NCBI GenBank assembly: GCA_040882465.1
Contig: JBBEBG010000005.1
Span: 1-42,242, forward strand
Direction: 5' to 3'
DNA from: Gemmatimonadota bacterium
GTDB taxonomy: Bacteria; Gemmatimonadota; Gemmatimonadetes; Longimicrobiales; Gaopeijiaceae
DNA: 42,242 bases
The translations under genes and the position numbers were made by a program. How positions within the stretch are numbered: position 1 is the first letter of the stretch; each line of letters begins with the position of its first letter. A model generated the notes under the pieces. It saw only the letters and a list, made by a program, of their open reading frames with translations. It made no database searches and was not told the DNA's origin. Shown in pieces: positions 34,454 through 41,454 of this stretch.

Positions 34454-36385
34454 ATGAAACTCAGACGACTCGTCGCGGTCCACGCCGTCTCAGCGGCAAC
34501 CCTGGTCGCCGCCCCCGCTTCCGCGCAGATCGCCCGGATCGAGTTGGAGGTCGTGGAGTCCCCGGCGCTCGACGGCGAGAGCTTCGGCGCCGTGGGCCAA
34601 TACGAACGGCTGCGCGGCGTCTTTTTCGGGGAAGTCGATCCGGCCCACCTCCTTCACCTGGGGATCGTGAACCTCGATCGGGCCCCGAGGAACGAGCGGG
34701 GGCGGGTCGAATACGCCACGACCGTCGAGATTTATCGCCCCCGCGACATGTCCCGCTGGAACGGGGCACTCTACCACACCGTCCCGAACCGCGGCGGGGC
34801 CGGAGCGGGGGAAGCGGTGCTCCTCGAGATGGGCTTCGCGCTGGTTCGCGTAGGATGGCAGGGGGATCTCCCGGCAACGCAAAACAACGTCACCGCTCGG
34901 CTTCCCATCGCGCGAAATGTGGACGGCTCCCCCCTCGAGGGGCCCGCCTACACGGAGTTCATCTTCAACAACGACGACTCGATTTCGACCGCAACGCTCA
35001 GTTATCCGACGGCCTCTCTCGACCCCGCTCAGGCCACGCTCACCGTCCGCCAGAACCAGTTCGACCGGCGCTCCACGCCTGACGACCTGAGATGGCGATT
35101 CGAAGACGAGAGGCGAGTCACGATCGAGCGGCCCGCCGGCTTCGACGGAGGCGCGATCTACGAATTCATTTACGAAGCGAAGGACCCGATCGTGATGGGG
35201 TTGGGATTCGCCGCGACGCGGGACGTGATTTCCTTCCTCCGGTACCGGACGGCCGACGAAGCGGGGAATGTGAATCCGCTTGCGCCGGGCGGTGAGCTTC
35301 CTAAGATCGCCCTCTCCATCGGGATCTCCCAGAGCGGACGATATCTCCGCGACATGCTCTACCAGGGATTCAACGAGGATGTCGAGGGGCGCATCGTCTT
35401 CGACGGGATGCACCCGGATATCGCGGGCTCACGGAAGACCTTCACCAATTTCGCGTTTTCCCAACCGGGGCGGTGGCAGCGCCAGCACGAGGACCACCTC
35501 TTCCCCGGGGATCAGTTCCCCTTCACCTACGGCACGCTGACCGACCCCATCAGCGGGAGGACCGACGGCATTCTCGAGCGCTGCACGGCATCGGATACCT
35601 GTCCGAAGGTCGTGCATACCGATGGAGAGGCGGAGCTCTGGCAGGGGCGCGCGTCCCTCGTGGTCACGGATCCGCTCGGGCGCGACATCGAGCTCCCCGA
35701 GAATGTCCGCGTCTATCTCATCGCGGGAACCCAACATGGCGGAGGGCGGGGAGTCTACCTCGAGACGCCGACCTCAGGGATGTGCCAGAATCCCGGCAAT
35801 CCGATGGCCCTCTCCCCGATCCGCACGGCGCTCACGGTCGCCCTGTACGAGTGGGTGGCGGAGGACCGCCTCCCTCCGCCCAGCCGACATCCCAAGGCGG
35901 AGGGCGGCGGGCTCCTGCGGCCCGAGATCACGGCATTCCCTCGAATACCGGATGTCCTTTACACGGCAAGTTATAACCCACTTCAGCTCATGAATTACTC
36001 GACTATTCCGGCCACGGGCGGTGACGCCTATACCGTCATGGTCGCGGGGATCAACGGCGACGGGAACATGTTGGGGGGCGTGCGGCACCCCAACTTCGAG
36101 GTGCCGATCGGGACCTATACGGGCTGGAATCTCCGTCGCGACGGCTTCGCTCCCGGCGAGCAATGCGGCGGAACCGGTTCGTATTTCCCCTTCCTGGAAG
36201 CGCAGGTGGACCGCTCGGGGTCATGGGATTCCCGCCGCTCCTTTCAGGAACGGTACTCCTCCCCCGAGGTGTACGTCGAGCGACTCGAAGCGGCCGCCGC
36301 CCAACTCGTCGAAGAGCGTTTCCTCCTCCGTCGCCACGCGGAGGAGATCGTCCGCCTCGCACGGGAGGCCCGCCTCCCGAACTAG
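34454..36385 (+). CDS. secreted alpha/beta-hydrolase domain protein (PF20091 type)
   Basis: A 643-residue exported hydrolase. The signal peptide ends PASA-QIARIE (about residue 24). A beta-rich N-terminal half (to about 230) includes YERLRGVFFGEVDP. The catalytic half has the nucleophile elbow GISQSGRYLRD (Ser292), typical of this family (G-x-S-Q-[ST]-G). Later motifs include DGMHPDIAGSR, FPFTYG and GTQHGGGRG, the last a candidate for the catalytic His. It probably cleaves an ester or similar bond outside the cytoplasm; the substrate is unknown. Its gene follows the SDR by 23 bases, so both may serve one catabolic pathway. A longer in-frame start lies inside the SDR gene and is rejected. Confidence 0.82.
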   Translation: MKLRRLVAVHAVSAATLVAAPASAQIARIELEVVESPALDGESFGAVGQYERLRGVFFGEVDPAHLLHLGIVNLDRAPRNERGRVEYATTVEIYRPRDMSRWNGALYHTVPNRGGAGAGEAVLLEMGFALVRVGWQGDLPATQNNVTARLPIARNVDGSPLEGPAYTEFIFNNDDSISTATLSYPTASLDPAQATLTVRQNQFDRRSTPDDLRWRFEDERRVTIERPAGFDGGAIYEFIYEAKDPIVMGLGFAATRDVISFLRYRTADEAGNVNPLAPGGELPKIALSIGISQSGRYLRDMLYQGFNEDVEGRIVFDGMHPDIAGSRKTFTNFAFSQPGRWQRQHEDHLFPGDQFPFTYGTLTDPISGRTDGILERCTASDTCPKVVHTDGEAELWQGRASLVVTDPLGRDIELPENVRVYLIAGTQHGGGRGVYLETPTSGMCQNPGNPMALSPIRTALTVALYEWVAEDRLPPPSRHPKAEGGGLLRPEITAFPRIPDVLYTASYNPLQLMNYSTIPATGGDAYTVMVAGINGDGNMLGGVRHPNFEVPIGTYTGWNLRRDGFAPGEQCGGTGSYFPFLEAQVDRSGSWDSRRSFQERYSSPEVYVERLEAAAAQLVEERFLLRRHAEEIVRLAREARLPN

Positions 36386-36428
36386 TCACGTTGGCGAAGC
36401 ATCTCCCCGCGGGCGCACGGAGTCGCAC

Positions 36429-36542
36429 TTACCGCAGGTCTCCGAGATGGACGATATTCGCCTGCTCGAAGTAGATCGCGCTGTCCCAGCCCGTGTGCGC
36501 GGGGCCGTAATGCTTCAGGTGGATCGTCGTGGCCTTCGGGAG
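36429..36542 (-). pseudogene. metallo-beta-lactamase-fold hydrolase fragment
   Basis: A minus-strand segment encodes LPKATTIHLKHYGPAHTG followed by WDSAIYFEQANIVHLGDLR and a stop. This matches the middle of MBL-fold hydrolases, where HYGPAHTDGDxxVYF and NVVHxGDL carry a metal His and Asp. The HTH-Asp box and the first half of the protein are missing, as is everything after GDL, so at least two thirds of the gene has gone. The usual DGD reads GWD. Upstream codons in the same frame lie opposite the transposase remnant and are not MBL-like. Confidence 0.55.
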
Positions 36543-36579
36543 ACCGGGCGCAGCCGAGGTCGCCCTGCCCGCAAACCCG

Positions 36580-36919
36580 CCGATCGGGGCCGAGCCCCTT
36601 CCGGAGCCTCGGCCGAGTCCATCGAGCCGCATCGCCTGGGCACGCCTTTTCGCCCGGATCTGCGAGGTGCTCCCACTTCTCTTCCCGGCCTGCCAGGGAG
36701 AGATGCAGGTGATCGCGTTTATCACCGCCCCCCCCCACCGTCCGGACCATCCTCCTGCATCTCGAGATTCCTCTCCAGCCCCCGCCTCTTGCCCCCGCCC
36801 GCGCTCTGCCGCAGGCCGCGCTCTCCTTCGATCAGACGCCCGCCTTCGACCCGTCCGATCCCGAGCCCGCTCCAGAGCTCGACTTCGATCAGTCCCCGTC
36901 CGACGAAGGGGACGCCTGA
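36580..36919 (+). pseudogene. IS91-like transposase C-terminal remnant, frameshifted
   Basis: The plus strand encodes SSRIAWARLFARICEVLPLL, then FPACQGEMQVIAFITAPP. After a run of nine C residues (36728-36736) the match continues one frame later: TVRTILLHLEIPL, PPPLAPARALPQ, and an acidic end FDQSPSDEGDA with stop at 36917-36919. This resembles the C-terminus of IS91/IS801-type transposases, where the zinc-binding CPRCGGEMRVIAFI is followed by an ILxHLG helix and a PARxPP tail. One Cys of the CPxC pair is Phe. The N-terminal catalytic domain is absent. Removing one C from the run restores one frame. It is a dead mobile-element remnant. Confidence 0.6.
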
Positions 36920-37426
36920 CCTCGACCCACGGTTCTCCGCTCCGCTTTCGGTCACCCTCGCCCATCCGCCCATCCTCCTGGCTCATCCGGACATGGGGCC
37001 ACCGACGACCCCGTTCTGACCTCCCGGCCAGCCTCCTCCTCTGACCAGCCTCTCGCCACCCATCCCGCTCTCGGAATCGTTGCTCTCCCCAACCCCGCGT
37101 CCTACCTTGGCTTTCGCGTTCGCCTCCACGCCGGTGGTCCGGAGCGCGTTGCCGAAGGGGAAGCCCTTCGATCCGCTCGCGGTGCCGACTGCCGAGTTGT
37201 CGTTCTCCTGAGCGCGGCCGTCCCCGGAAGCTACCAGACAGCCTCCTCGTGGGCCGCGTGGAGAGAGGGTGGAAGCGGGCGAGATCGCGCGGAGCCGGTA
37301 CGAAAGCCATCGTGAGTTAGCGGTGGGCGACGCGGCGTAGGGTATGCTGGCACTCGAAACACCGCGTCTCGCTCTCGGTACCATACAGTTACAAGCCACT
37401 TGCGCGAAGCACGAGGGGGGGGGCAT

Positions 37427-38236
37427 TTGTCAATTGCATCCCATTGGGGATGGGTTTCCGTCATCTCGACAACGGCGGGTTCCTCCATGACGCTCGCCTT
37501 CTGCGCGGATCCACGGTTTCGCGCCCACGTTGAGGTACTCACGCCTCCTCTCGCCGTGACGGACGATTGGGATACTTTCGAGCACACTGCGCACCGGGCC
37601 GCCACCCTCATCGTGGTGACCGAATCACTTCGCGATTGGTCCCATTTGGACTCCATGCGGCGGCTCAGGGCGAGACTGCCCGGGGTCCCCTGGATACTCC
37701 TTACAGGCCGGAGCGAGAGGAATCTTCTCGAACTTCGGCGGTTCGAGGTCGAGGAAGTTGTCTTTACGACCGAACTCGAACGTCTGGAGGGTGCGATCCG
37801 CGGCGTCCGTGTCCGGAAAGTACGCTCGACTCTTGCGAAGTTCGTGAGCGAGCACGAGGGATTCACGCGATACAAGAAGAGACTTCTTCGAGCCCTTTTC
37901 GAGGCCAATGAGCCGCCCAGGAGCTGCTCCGAGTGGGGTAAACTCGCGCACGTTGCGCCGGATACGGTCAAGTATCACTTCAGACATGTGAAGGACCGGG
38001 GCGGTCCACCGGCTTCATTCCTCCTAAACGCCAACCTGGTTCTCGCCGCTCTCGAGTCGGCGCCGGCCGCCCGCTCTTGGAGCGAACTTTCCGCTGTCGT
38101 GAATGTCGATTCTCGGCGGCTTCATCGGGCCGGGACCATGCTCACGCAGAACGCAGGGCAATCTCCCGCGGCACCGTTGCCCTCCATCCAACAGGTGGCG
38201 AAGGGCCTCGGGCAGTCGCTCAGCAGCGCGCCGTAA
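37427..38236 (+). CDS. putative transcriptional regulator with receiver-like N-terminus and two helix-turn-helix segments
   Basis: About 269 residues. I do not recognise a named family. Residues 10-125 alternate strands and helices like a receiver or pseudo-receiver (VSVISTTAG, TLIVVTESLRDWSHLD, VPWILLTGRSERN, EVVFTTELERLEGAI), but the phospho-acceptor pattern is not clear. The C-terminal half has two helix-turn-helix candidates: SEWGKLAHVAPDTVKYHFRHV (about 168-189) and SWSELSAVVNVDSRRLHRAG (about 217-237). The start is uncertain: a TTG at 37427 has a G-rich ribosome site and keeps the first strand; ATG at 37487 would lose it. It lies upstream of the DsbA/peptide genes and may control them. 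Confidence 0.6.
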   Translation: MSIASHWGWVSVISTTAGSSMTLAFCADPRFRAHVEVLTPPLAVTDDWDTFEHTAHRAATLIVVTESLRDWSHLDSMRRLRARLPGVPWILLTGRSERNLLELRRFEVEEVVFTTELERLEGAIRGVRVRKVRSTLAKFVSEHEGFTRYKKRLLRALFEANEPPRSCSEWGKLAHVAPDTVKYHFRHVKDRGGPPASFLLNANLVLAALESAPAARSWSELSAVVNVDSRRLHRAGTMLTQNAGQSPAAPLPSIQQVAKGLGQSLSSAP

Positions 38237-38334
38237 ACGGCTCGTTCGGTTGCGGGTCGAATTCACTACACGATTCGGTCGGAACGGCTACACGACCTGG
38301 TTTGGAGAATCTGGGCGGAAGTTCAAGATTGGTA

Positions 38335-38355
38335 GCGGACCTCCATGAGGTCCGC
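38335..38355 (+). terminator. perfect 9-bp hairpin after the regulator gene
   Basis: GCGGACCTC (38335-38343) pairs with GAGGTCCGC (38347-38355) around a CAT loop. It lies about 100 bases after the regulator stop and 130 before the first DsbA-like gene, so it probably separates two transcripts. No T-run follows. Confidence 0.55.
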
Positions 38356-38483
38356 CCGAGAGTCTTCGGCGCGCACCAGCTCAGCCGCCTGCCTTCGCCA
38401 AGCTTCACCGGCGATGAAAGCAGGCCCGCATTCCGAGACCTGTTAGGGCCCAGTATCAGCTCCTGCTGCGGAGGGAGTTGGCC

Positions 38484-39011
38484 ATGGAGAAAGCGTCGTC
38501 GACGGTATGTGCAATGACAGTAATCACCATCTGCGCCGTCCTTCTCGTGGGAGTTCTTCTGAGGCGGGAGTTCTTCGGGGACGCGGAGGTGGGCATCGCG
38601 CCAGGCGCCCCCGAGTACGTCGAGGGTTGGGAGGATATGCTTGGCGAAAAGCTCACGGTCGCCTCATCAGCGGGCACGGCGCAAGTCTTCGCGTTTTTGG
38701 GTTTCCAGTGCCCGTATTGCCCCGACTTCCACGAGAATACCTTGTGGGCCCTCGAGGAAGAGTTTGGTGATGCATTGAAGGTCACCTTTCTCCACCTGCC
38801 GTTGGACATTCATCCCTTCGCGGACGCTGCGGCGATTGCAGCAGGGTGCACCGCCGAACAGGGGCAGTTCAGACAGTTCGCGGACGCCTCGTTCGCGATG
38901 CAGGATTCGATAGGCGTTCAGGACTGGATCGCACTTGCGAATGATGCAGGAATTCCCGACGTCACAATTCACACAGAATGCATGCATCTTGTGCCGGATG
39001 CGCTAACGTAG
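38484..39011 (+). CDS. membrane-anchored DsbA-like thioredoxin-fold protein, C-terminally truncated
   Basis: A 175-residue protein with an N-terminal membrane anchor (about 9-28) and a thioredoxin-like core. The active site is CPYC (76-79) in FLGFQCPYCPDFHENT, followed by the DsbA-type helical region (LHLPLDIHPFADAAAIAAGC). The ATG has GGAGGGAG six bases upstream. It stops soon after AGIPDVTIHTECM. The sibling at 39526 continues there for some 85 residues, including the cis-Pro loop GTPTLVING and the last strands of the fold. No such sequence follows here in any frame. The protein thus lacks a key half of the active-site surface and may be non-functional or specialised. Confidence 0.72.
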   Translation: MEKASSTVCAMTVITICAVLLVGVLLRREFFGDAEVGIAPGAPEYVEGWEDMLGEKLTVASSAGTAQVFAFLGFQCPYCPDFHENTLWALEEEFGDALKVTFLHLPLDIHPFADAAAIAAGCTAEQGQFRQFADASFAMQDSIGVQDWIALANDAGIPDVTIHTECMHLVPDALT

Positions 39012-39087
39012 TGTAGGAGCGAGCTCGGTAGGACTTGAAAGGGTGGACAGGGGTGCCGCGTCGCCCGCAACGGGCATCCCGCTCTTG

Positions 39088-39093
39088 TTGACA
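39088..39093 (+). promoter_or_regulatory. candidate -35 element of the peptide gene
   Basis: A perfect TTGACA lies 58 bases before the peptide ATG. The matching -10 is poor (TCATTC with an 18-base spacer), so the promoter assignment is weak. Its position between the first DsbA-like gene and the peptide allows separate transcription of the peptide. Confidence 0.3.
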
Positions 39094-39151
39094 GGTATAT
39101 CAAAGGCCTGCTCATTCTCATGCACCGTACTCTCGCGGAGGCAATCTCACA

Positions 39152-39412
39152 ATGACAAAGCACACTCGCCTTAAGATCATCGCGTTTGCCGCCCTGGCGC
39201 TGGCATCCGGGGCGTACTCGAACCTCTTGGGCTCACCCCCCCGGTTAGAGGGCGAATTCGATCTATGCTGGGTTGCGTGCCCCGATAATGTGACGAAACA
39301 GGCTGCGTGCGAAGAACAATCCGGAGCTTGGAACGGTTCTCCTTGCTGGCATTCATGCTCGGGACCCGAAGGATGGCGGCCGATCGGCATTACCTGTATC
39401 TACGTAGGATGA
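39152..39412 (+). CDS. small exported cysteine-rich peptide with two CWxxC motifs
   Basis: An 86-residue protein of no family I know. Residues 1-23 look like a Sec signal peptide (basic MTKHTRLK, then IIAFAALALASGAYS), without a lipobox. The mature part of about 60 residues has six Cys at 39, 43, 53, 65, 69 and 82. They form two CX3C units, CWVAC and CWHSC, each with Trp after the first Cys, plus two single Cys, enough for three disulfides. The ATG has GGAGG ten bases upstream and overlaps the TGA of an 11-codon upstream frame. It lies between two membrane-anchored DsbA-like genes that could oxidise it. Toxin, bacteriocin, signal or structural peptide are all possible. Confidence 0.62.
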   Translation: MTKHTRLKIIAFAALALASGAYSNLLGSPPRLEGEFDLCWVACPDNVTKQAACEEQSGAWNGSPCWHSCSGPEGWRPIGITCIYVG

Positions 39413-39525
39413 CGACTCACCGCCCTTAGATGGCCGAGGCGCCCTGTCCACCCACACTTTGTTTGAGCGGTCGTGACGCTGTGCATACGCGGCAGTGACA
39501 CTCACCTTCATTGAGGTAACAGACG

Positions 39526-40248
39526 ATGATCGACCGCCTCGCTTCCATTGCGCTTATTGTCGCAGCCCTAGTTTTTTCAGTCACGCTGATACACGGCGAA
39601 TTCTTTTCTGCAGCGACCCGCACTGACCTGTATCAGCCCAAATACATTGAGGAATGGTCATCCGCGCTTGGCGCCTCTGTGAATTCTGCCAGTCCGGACG
39701 CGCCTGTACAAATTATGGCCTTTGTCGACTATCAATGCCCCGCTTGCGCTGTCGCCGATTCTGTGATCCGCCAACTCAGACGGGCATATCCCACAGAGGT
39801 CGCAGTTCATTACTTACATTATCCCTTGCCGGCTCACCCGCAAGCGCGAGTGGCCGCCCTTGCCGTCGAGTGCGCCATGGAATTCCAGCGCTTTGATGAG
39901 ATGGCTCACATTCTTTACAGCGGCCAGGAATGGTTCGGCGTAAAGCGTTGGGATGAGTATGCCGATGACGCCGGAATCGCAGACATAGCACAATTTAATG
40001 TTTGCATGGCGGAGGCAGGCCACATTGCTCGTATTGAGGCAGGTCTTCGTTGGGGAGAGACGTTTGCAGTTTTAGGTACTCCTACGCTGGTCATAAACGG
40101 GTGGATGTTTTTCGGAGGGCTTACCTATGAGCAGCTCGATACTCTGGTTTCAGCGGTACGCTCGGAAGAATTGCGCTCAGATCTGTCGCCCGAAGACGTG
40201 TCGGCCATTGTTGGCCACTCGTTTCGCGGTCCCACTTCCGCCATGTAG
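39526..40248 (+). CDS. membrane-anchored DsbA-like thiol oxidoreductase
   Basis: A 240-residue protein with an N-terminal anchor (SIALIVAALVFSVTLIHG, about 7-24) and a complete DsbA-type thioredoxin fold facing the periplasm or outside. The active site is CPAC (71-74) in FVDYQCPACAVADSV, a helical insertion spans about 105-170, and the cis-Pro loop is GTPTLVINGW (P186). It is a homologue of the truncated protein at 38484: both share the anchor, the EYVEGWED/KYIEEWSS linker and the catalytic region. The start has GAGGTAA upstream. Base composition is much lower in G+C than in the left part of the window. It probably catalyses disulfide formation in exported proteins, plausibly the adjacent Cys-rich peptide. 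Confidence 0.85.
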   Translation: MIDRLASIALIVAALVFSVTLIHGEFFSAATRTDLYQPKYIEEWSSALGASVNSASPDAPVQIMAFVDYQCPACAVADSVIRQLRRAYPTEVAVHYLHYPLPAHPQARVAALAVECAMEFQRFDEMAHILYSGQEWFGVKRWDEYADDAGIADIAQFNVCMAEAGHIARIEAGLRWGETFAVLGTPTLVINGWMFFGGLTYEQLDTLVSAVRSEELRSDLSPEDVSAIVGHSFRGPTSAM

Positions 40249-40297
40249 GGATGACTTTGGGCTTCCGAGCACCACTTTCCTAAGCAATTCTACGCAC

Positions 40298-41452
40298 TTG
40301 CTGACGCGTCTTGCTTTCGTTGGGCTCACTTGCTCGGGGTCACTCGGCTATTTCTTCGCTTCCGTCCATGCTCAAGATCGCTCCAGCTCAACGTGGGCAC
40401 TCGATATTGATTGGCGTATCGGGGGACGCTCTGACGCCGCTTATGAGGTGTTTGGTGGATTCCCGTTGAATCTGACCATCGGACCGCACGGCGAAGTCCT
40501 AGTGGCTGATCCTCAGCTGGGCCATATTCATATGTTTGATTCCTCCGGGCGCTTTGTGCGCGCTATTGGCTCCCGAGGCGAGGGACCGGGTGAGTTTGAC
40601 GTTCCGCTCGCCATGGGCTGGGACGCCAATAGCCACCTGTGGGTGTCCGATGCGCGAGGCTATTACCATGTTTTTGATTCCACAGGTGTACCGGTCGAAA
40701 GCCACTCCCACGGCTTTGTCACTCCAGCCCGAATCACAGGCCAGGGCGCATTTGACGCCGAGGGCAACTTCTTGGATGAAACTGAACTCCGTCCTCAGGG
40801 GTCCTCACGGATAACCGTCGCTCTCATCAGGGTAGCACCAGACGGTAACGTGATAGATACGCTCCCCCCCATGGTCGGTCCTCGGTTCGATCTGCGCGAC
40901 CGACCGCTAATGGCCTTTCCGGGCGCTCCGATTAGGGGCTTTGGACGTAACGCACCCGAATCTGTCCTGGCGCTCGCGCGCTATGTACCTCAATTGATCT
41001 TTACTGTGGCTCCGGATGGCACACTTTGGCTGGCGTACTCGAATCGCTATCAGCTCATCCAACGCACACTCGTGGGCGACACCATTCAAGTGATTGATGC
41101 TTCACATCGACCCGTACCCCCCTTATCGCCAGCGGATGAGCGCATATTGCGTGAGGGTTTGCTCCTCGTTGACGTCGAACGGGCTGAATTCGCCTATGGG
41201 AGGCAGCTCCTTCGCTTCATACACGTCCTAGCCGACGGTCATGTGATGATTGGATTGGAGGACGATCCAGGAAGAGGCGTCTCGACGATCGACATTCTGA
41301 CGTCGCACGGAGACTATGAGGGTTCCCTTCTGCTGCCCGTACCCCTTGATGCGCAATCTCAAATTGCATCTCGTGGTGATACCATTGTGTTTGTTACGCG
41401 CGACGCCCTCGAAGTCGCGTCAGTGGTTCACGCGTCGATTCGAAAGCCTTGA
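40298..41452 (+). CDS. secreted six-bladed beta-propeller protein (NHL/6-bladed type)
   Basis: About 384 residues. The TTG at 40298 opens a signal peptide (LTRLAFVGLTCSGSLGYFF, cleavage likely at VHA-QD); no clear ribosome site is visible. In-frame codons reach back into the upstream gene, but their translation there is not signal-like. The mature protein has propeller-blade repeats: NLTIGPHGEVLVADPQLGHI, MFDSSGRFVRAIGSRGEGPG and LWVSDARGYYHVFDSTG. GEGPGEF is typical of 6-bladed propellers common in Gemmatimonadota and Bacteroidota. These proteins bind ligands or partners outside the cell; the target is unknown. It follows the DsbA-like gene by 49 bases. Confidence 0.75.
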   Translation: MLTRLAFVGLTCSGSLGYFFASVHAQDRSSSTWALDIDWRIGGRSDAAYEVFGGFPLNLTIGPHGEVLVADPQLGHIHMFDSSGRFVRAIGSRGEGPGEFDVPLAMGWDANSHLWVSDARGYYHVFDSTGVPVESHSHGFVTPARITGQGAFDAEGNFLDETELRPQGSSRITVALIRVAPDGNVIDTLPPMVGPRFDLRDRPLMAFPGAPIRGFGRNAPESVLALARYVPQLIFTVAPDGTLWLAYSNRYQLIQRTLVGDTIQVIDASHRPVPPLSPADERILREGLLLVDVERAEFAYGRQLLRFIHVLADGHVMIGLEDDPGRGVSTIDILTSHGDYEGSLLLPVPLDAQSQIASRGDTIVFVTRDALEVASVVHASIRKP

Positions 41453-41454
41453 TC

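Larger units (their letters stand above)
36386..37426. other. decayed junction region with gene remnants
   Basis: About 1 kb without an intact gene. It contains a metallo-beta-lactamase-fold remnant (minus, 36429-36542) and an IS91-like transposase remnant (plus, 36580-36919). From about 36,920 to 37,426 I recognise nothing. The plus strand there is strongly pyrimidine-rich and open frames are Arg/Pro/Ser-rich artefacts. The stretch marks the boundary between typical high-GC genes and a lower-GC island to the right. Confidence 0.55.
39041..39453. repeat. 12-bp inverted repeat flanking the Cys-rich peptide gene
   Basis: GGGTGGACAGGG (39041-39052) recurs in inverted orientation as CCCTGTCCACCC (39442-39453). 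The two arms bracket the peptide gene with its upstream region. The span is about 410 bases. A 12-base inverted match at this distance is not rare by chance in 42 kb of GC-rich DNA, so this may mean nothing; alternatively it marks a small cassette or paired regulatory sites. Confidence 0.3.

Noticed and set aside
36543-37310. Upstream part of a 293-codon minus-strand frame ending in the MBL fragment
   Set aside because: The N-terminal part is Arg/Gly-rich with no MBL motif and lies opposite the transposase remnant. Only the last 37 codons are supported.
39041-39453. Small inverted-repeat transposable element around the Cys-rich peptide gene
   Set aside because: Only a 12-base inverted match, no target duplication seen, and such matches are expected by chance in this window. 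Kept as a low-confidence repeat only.
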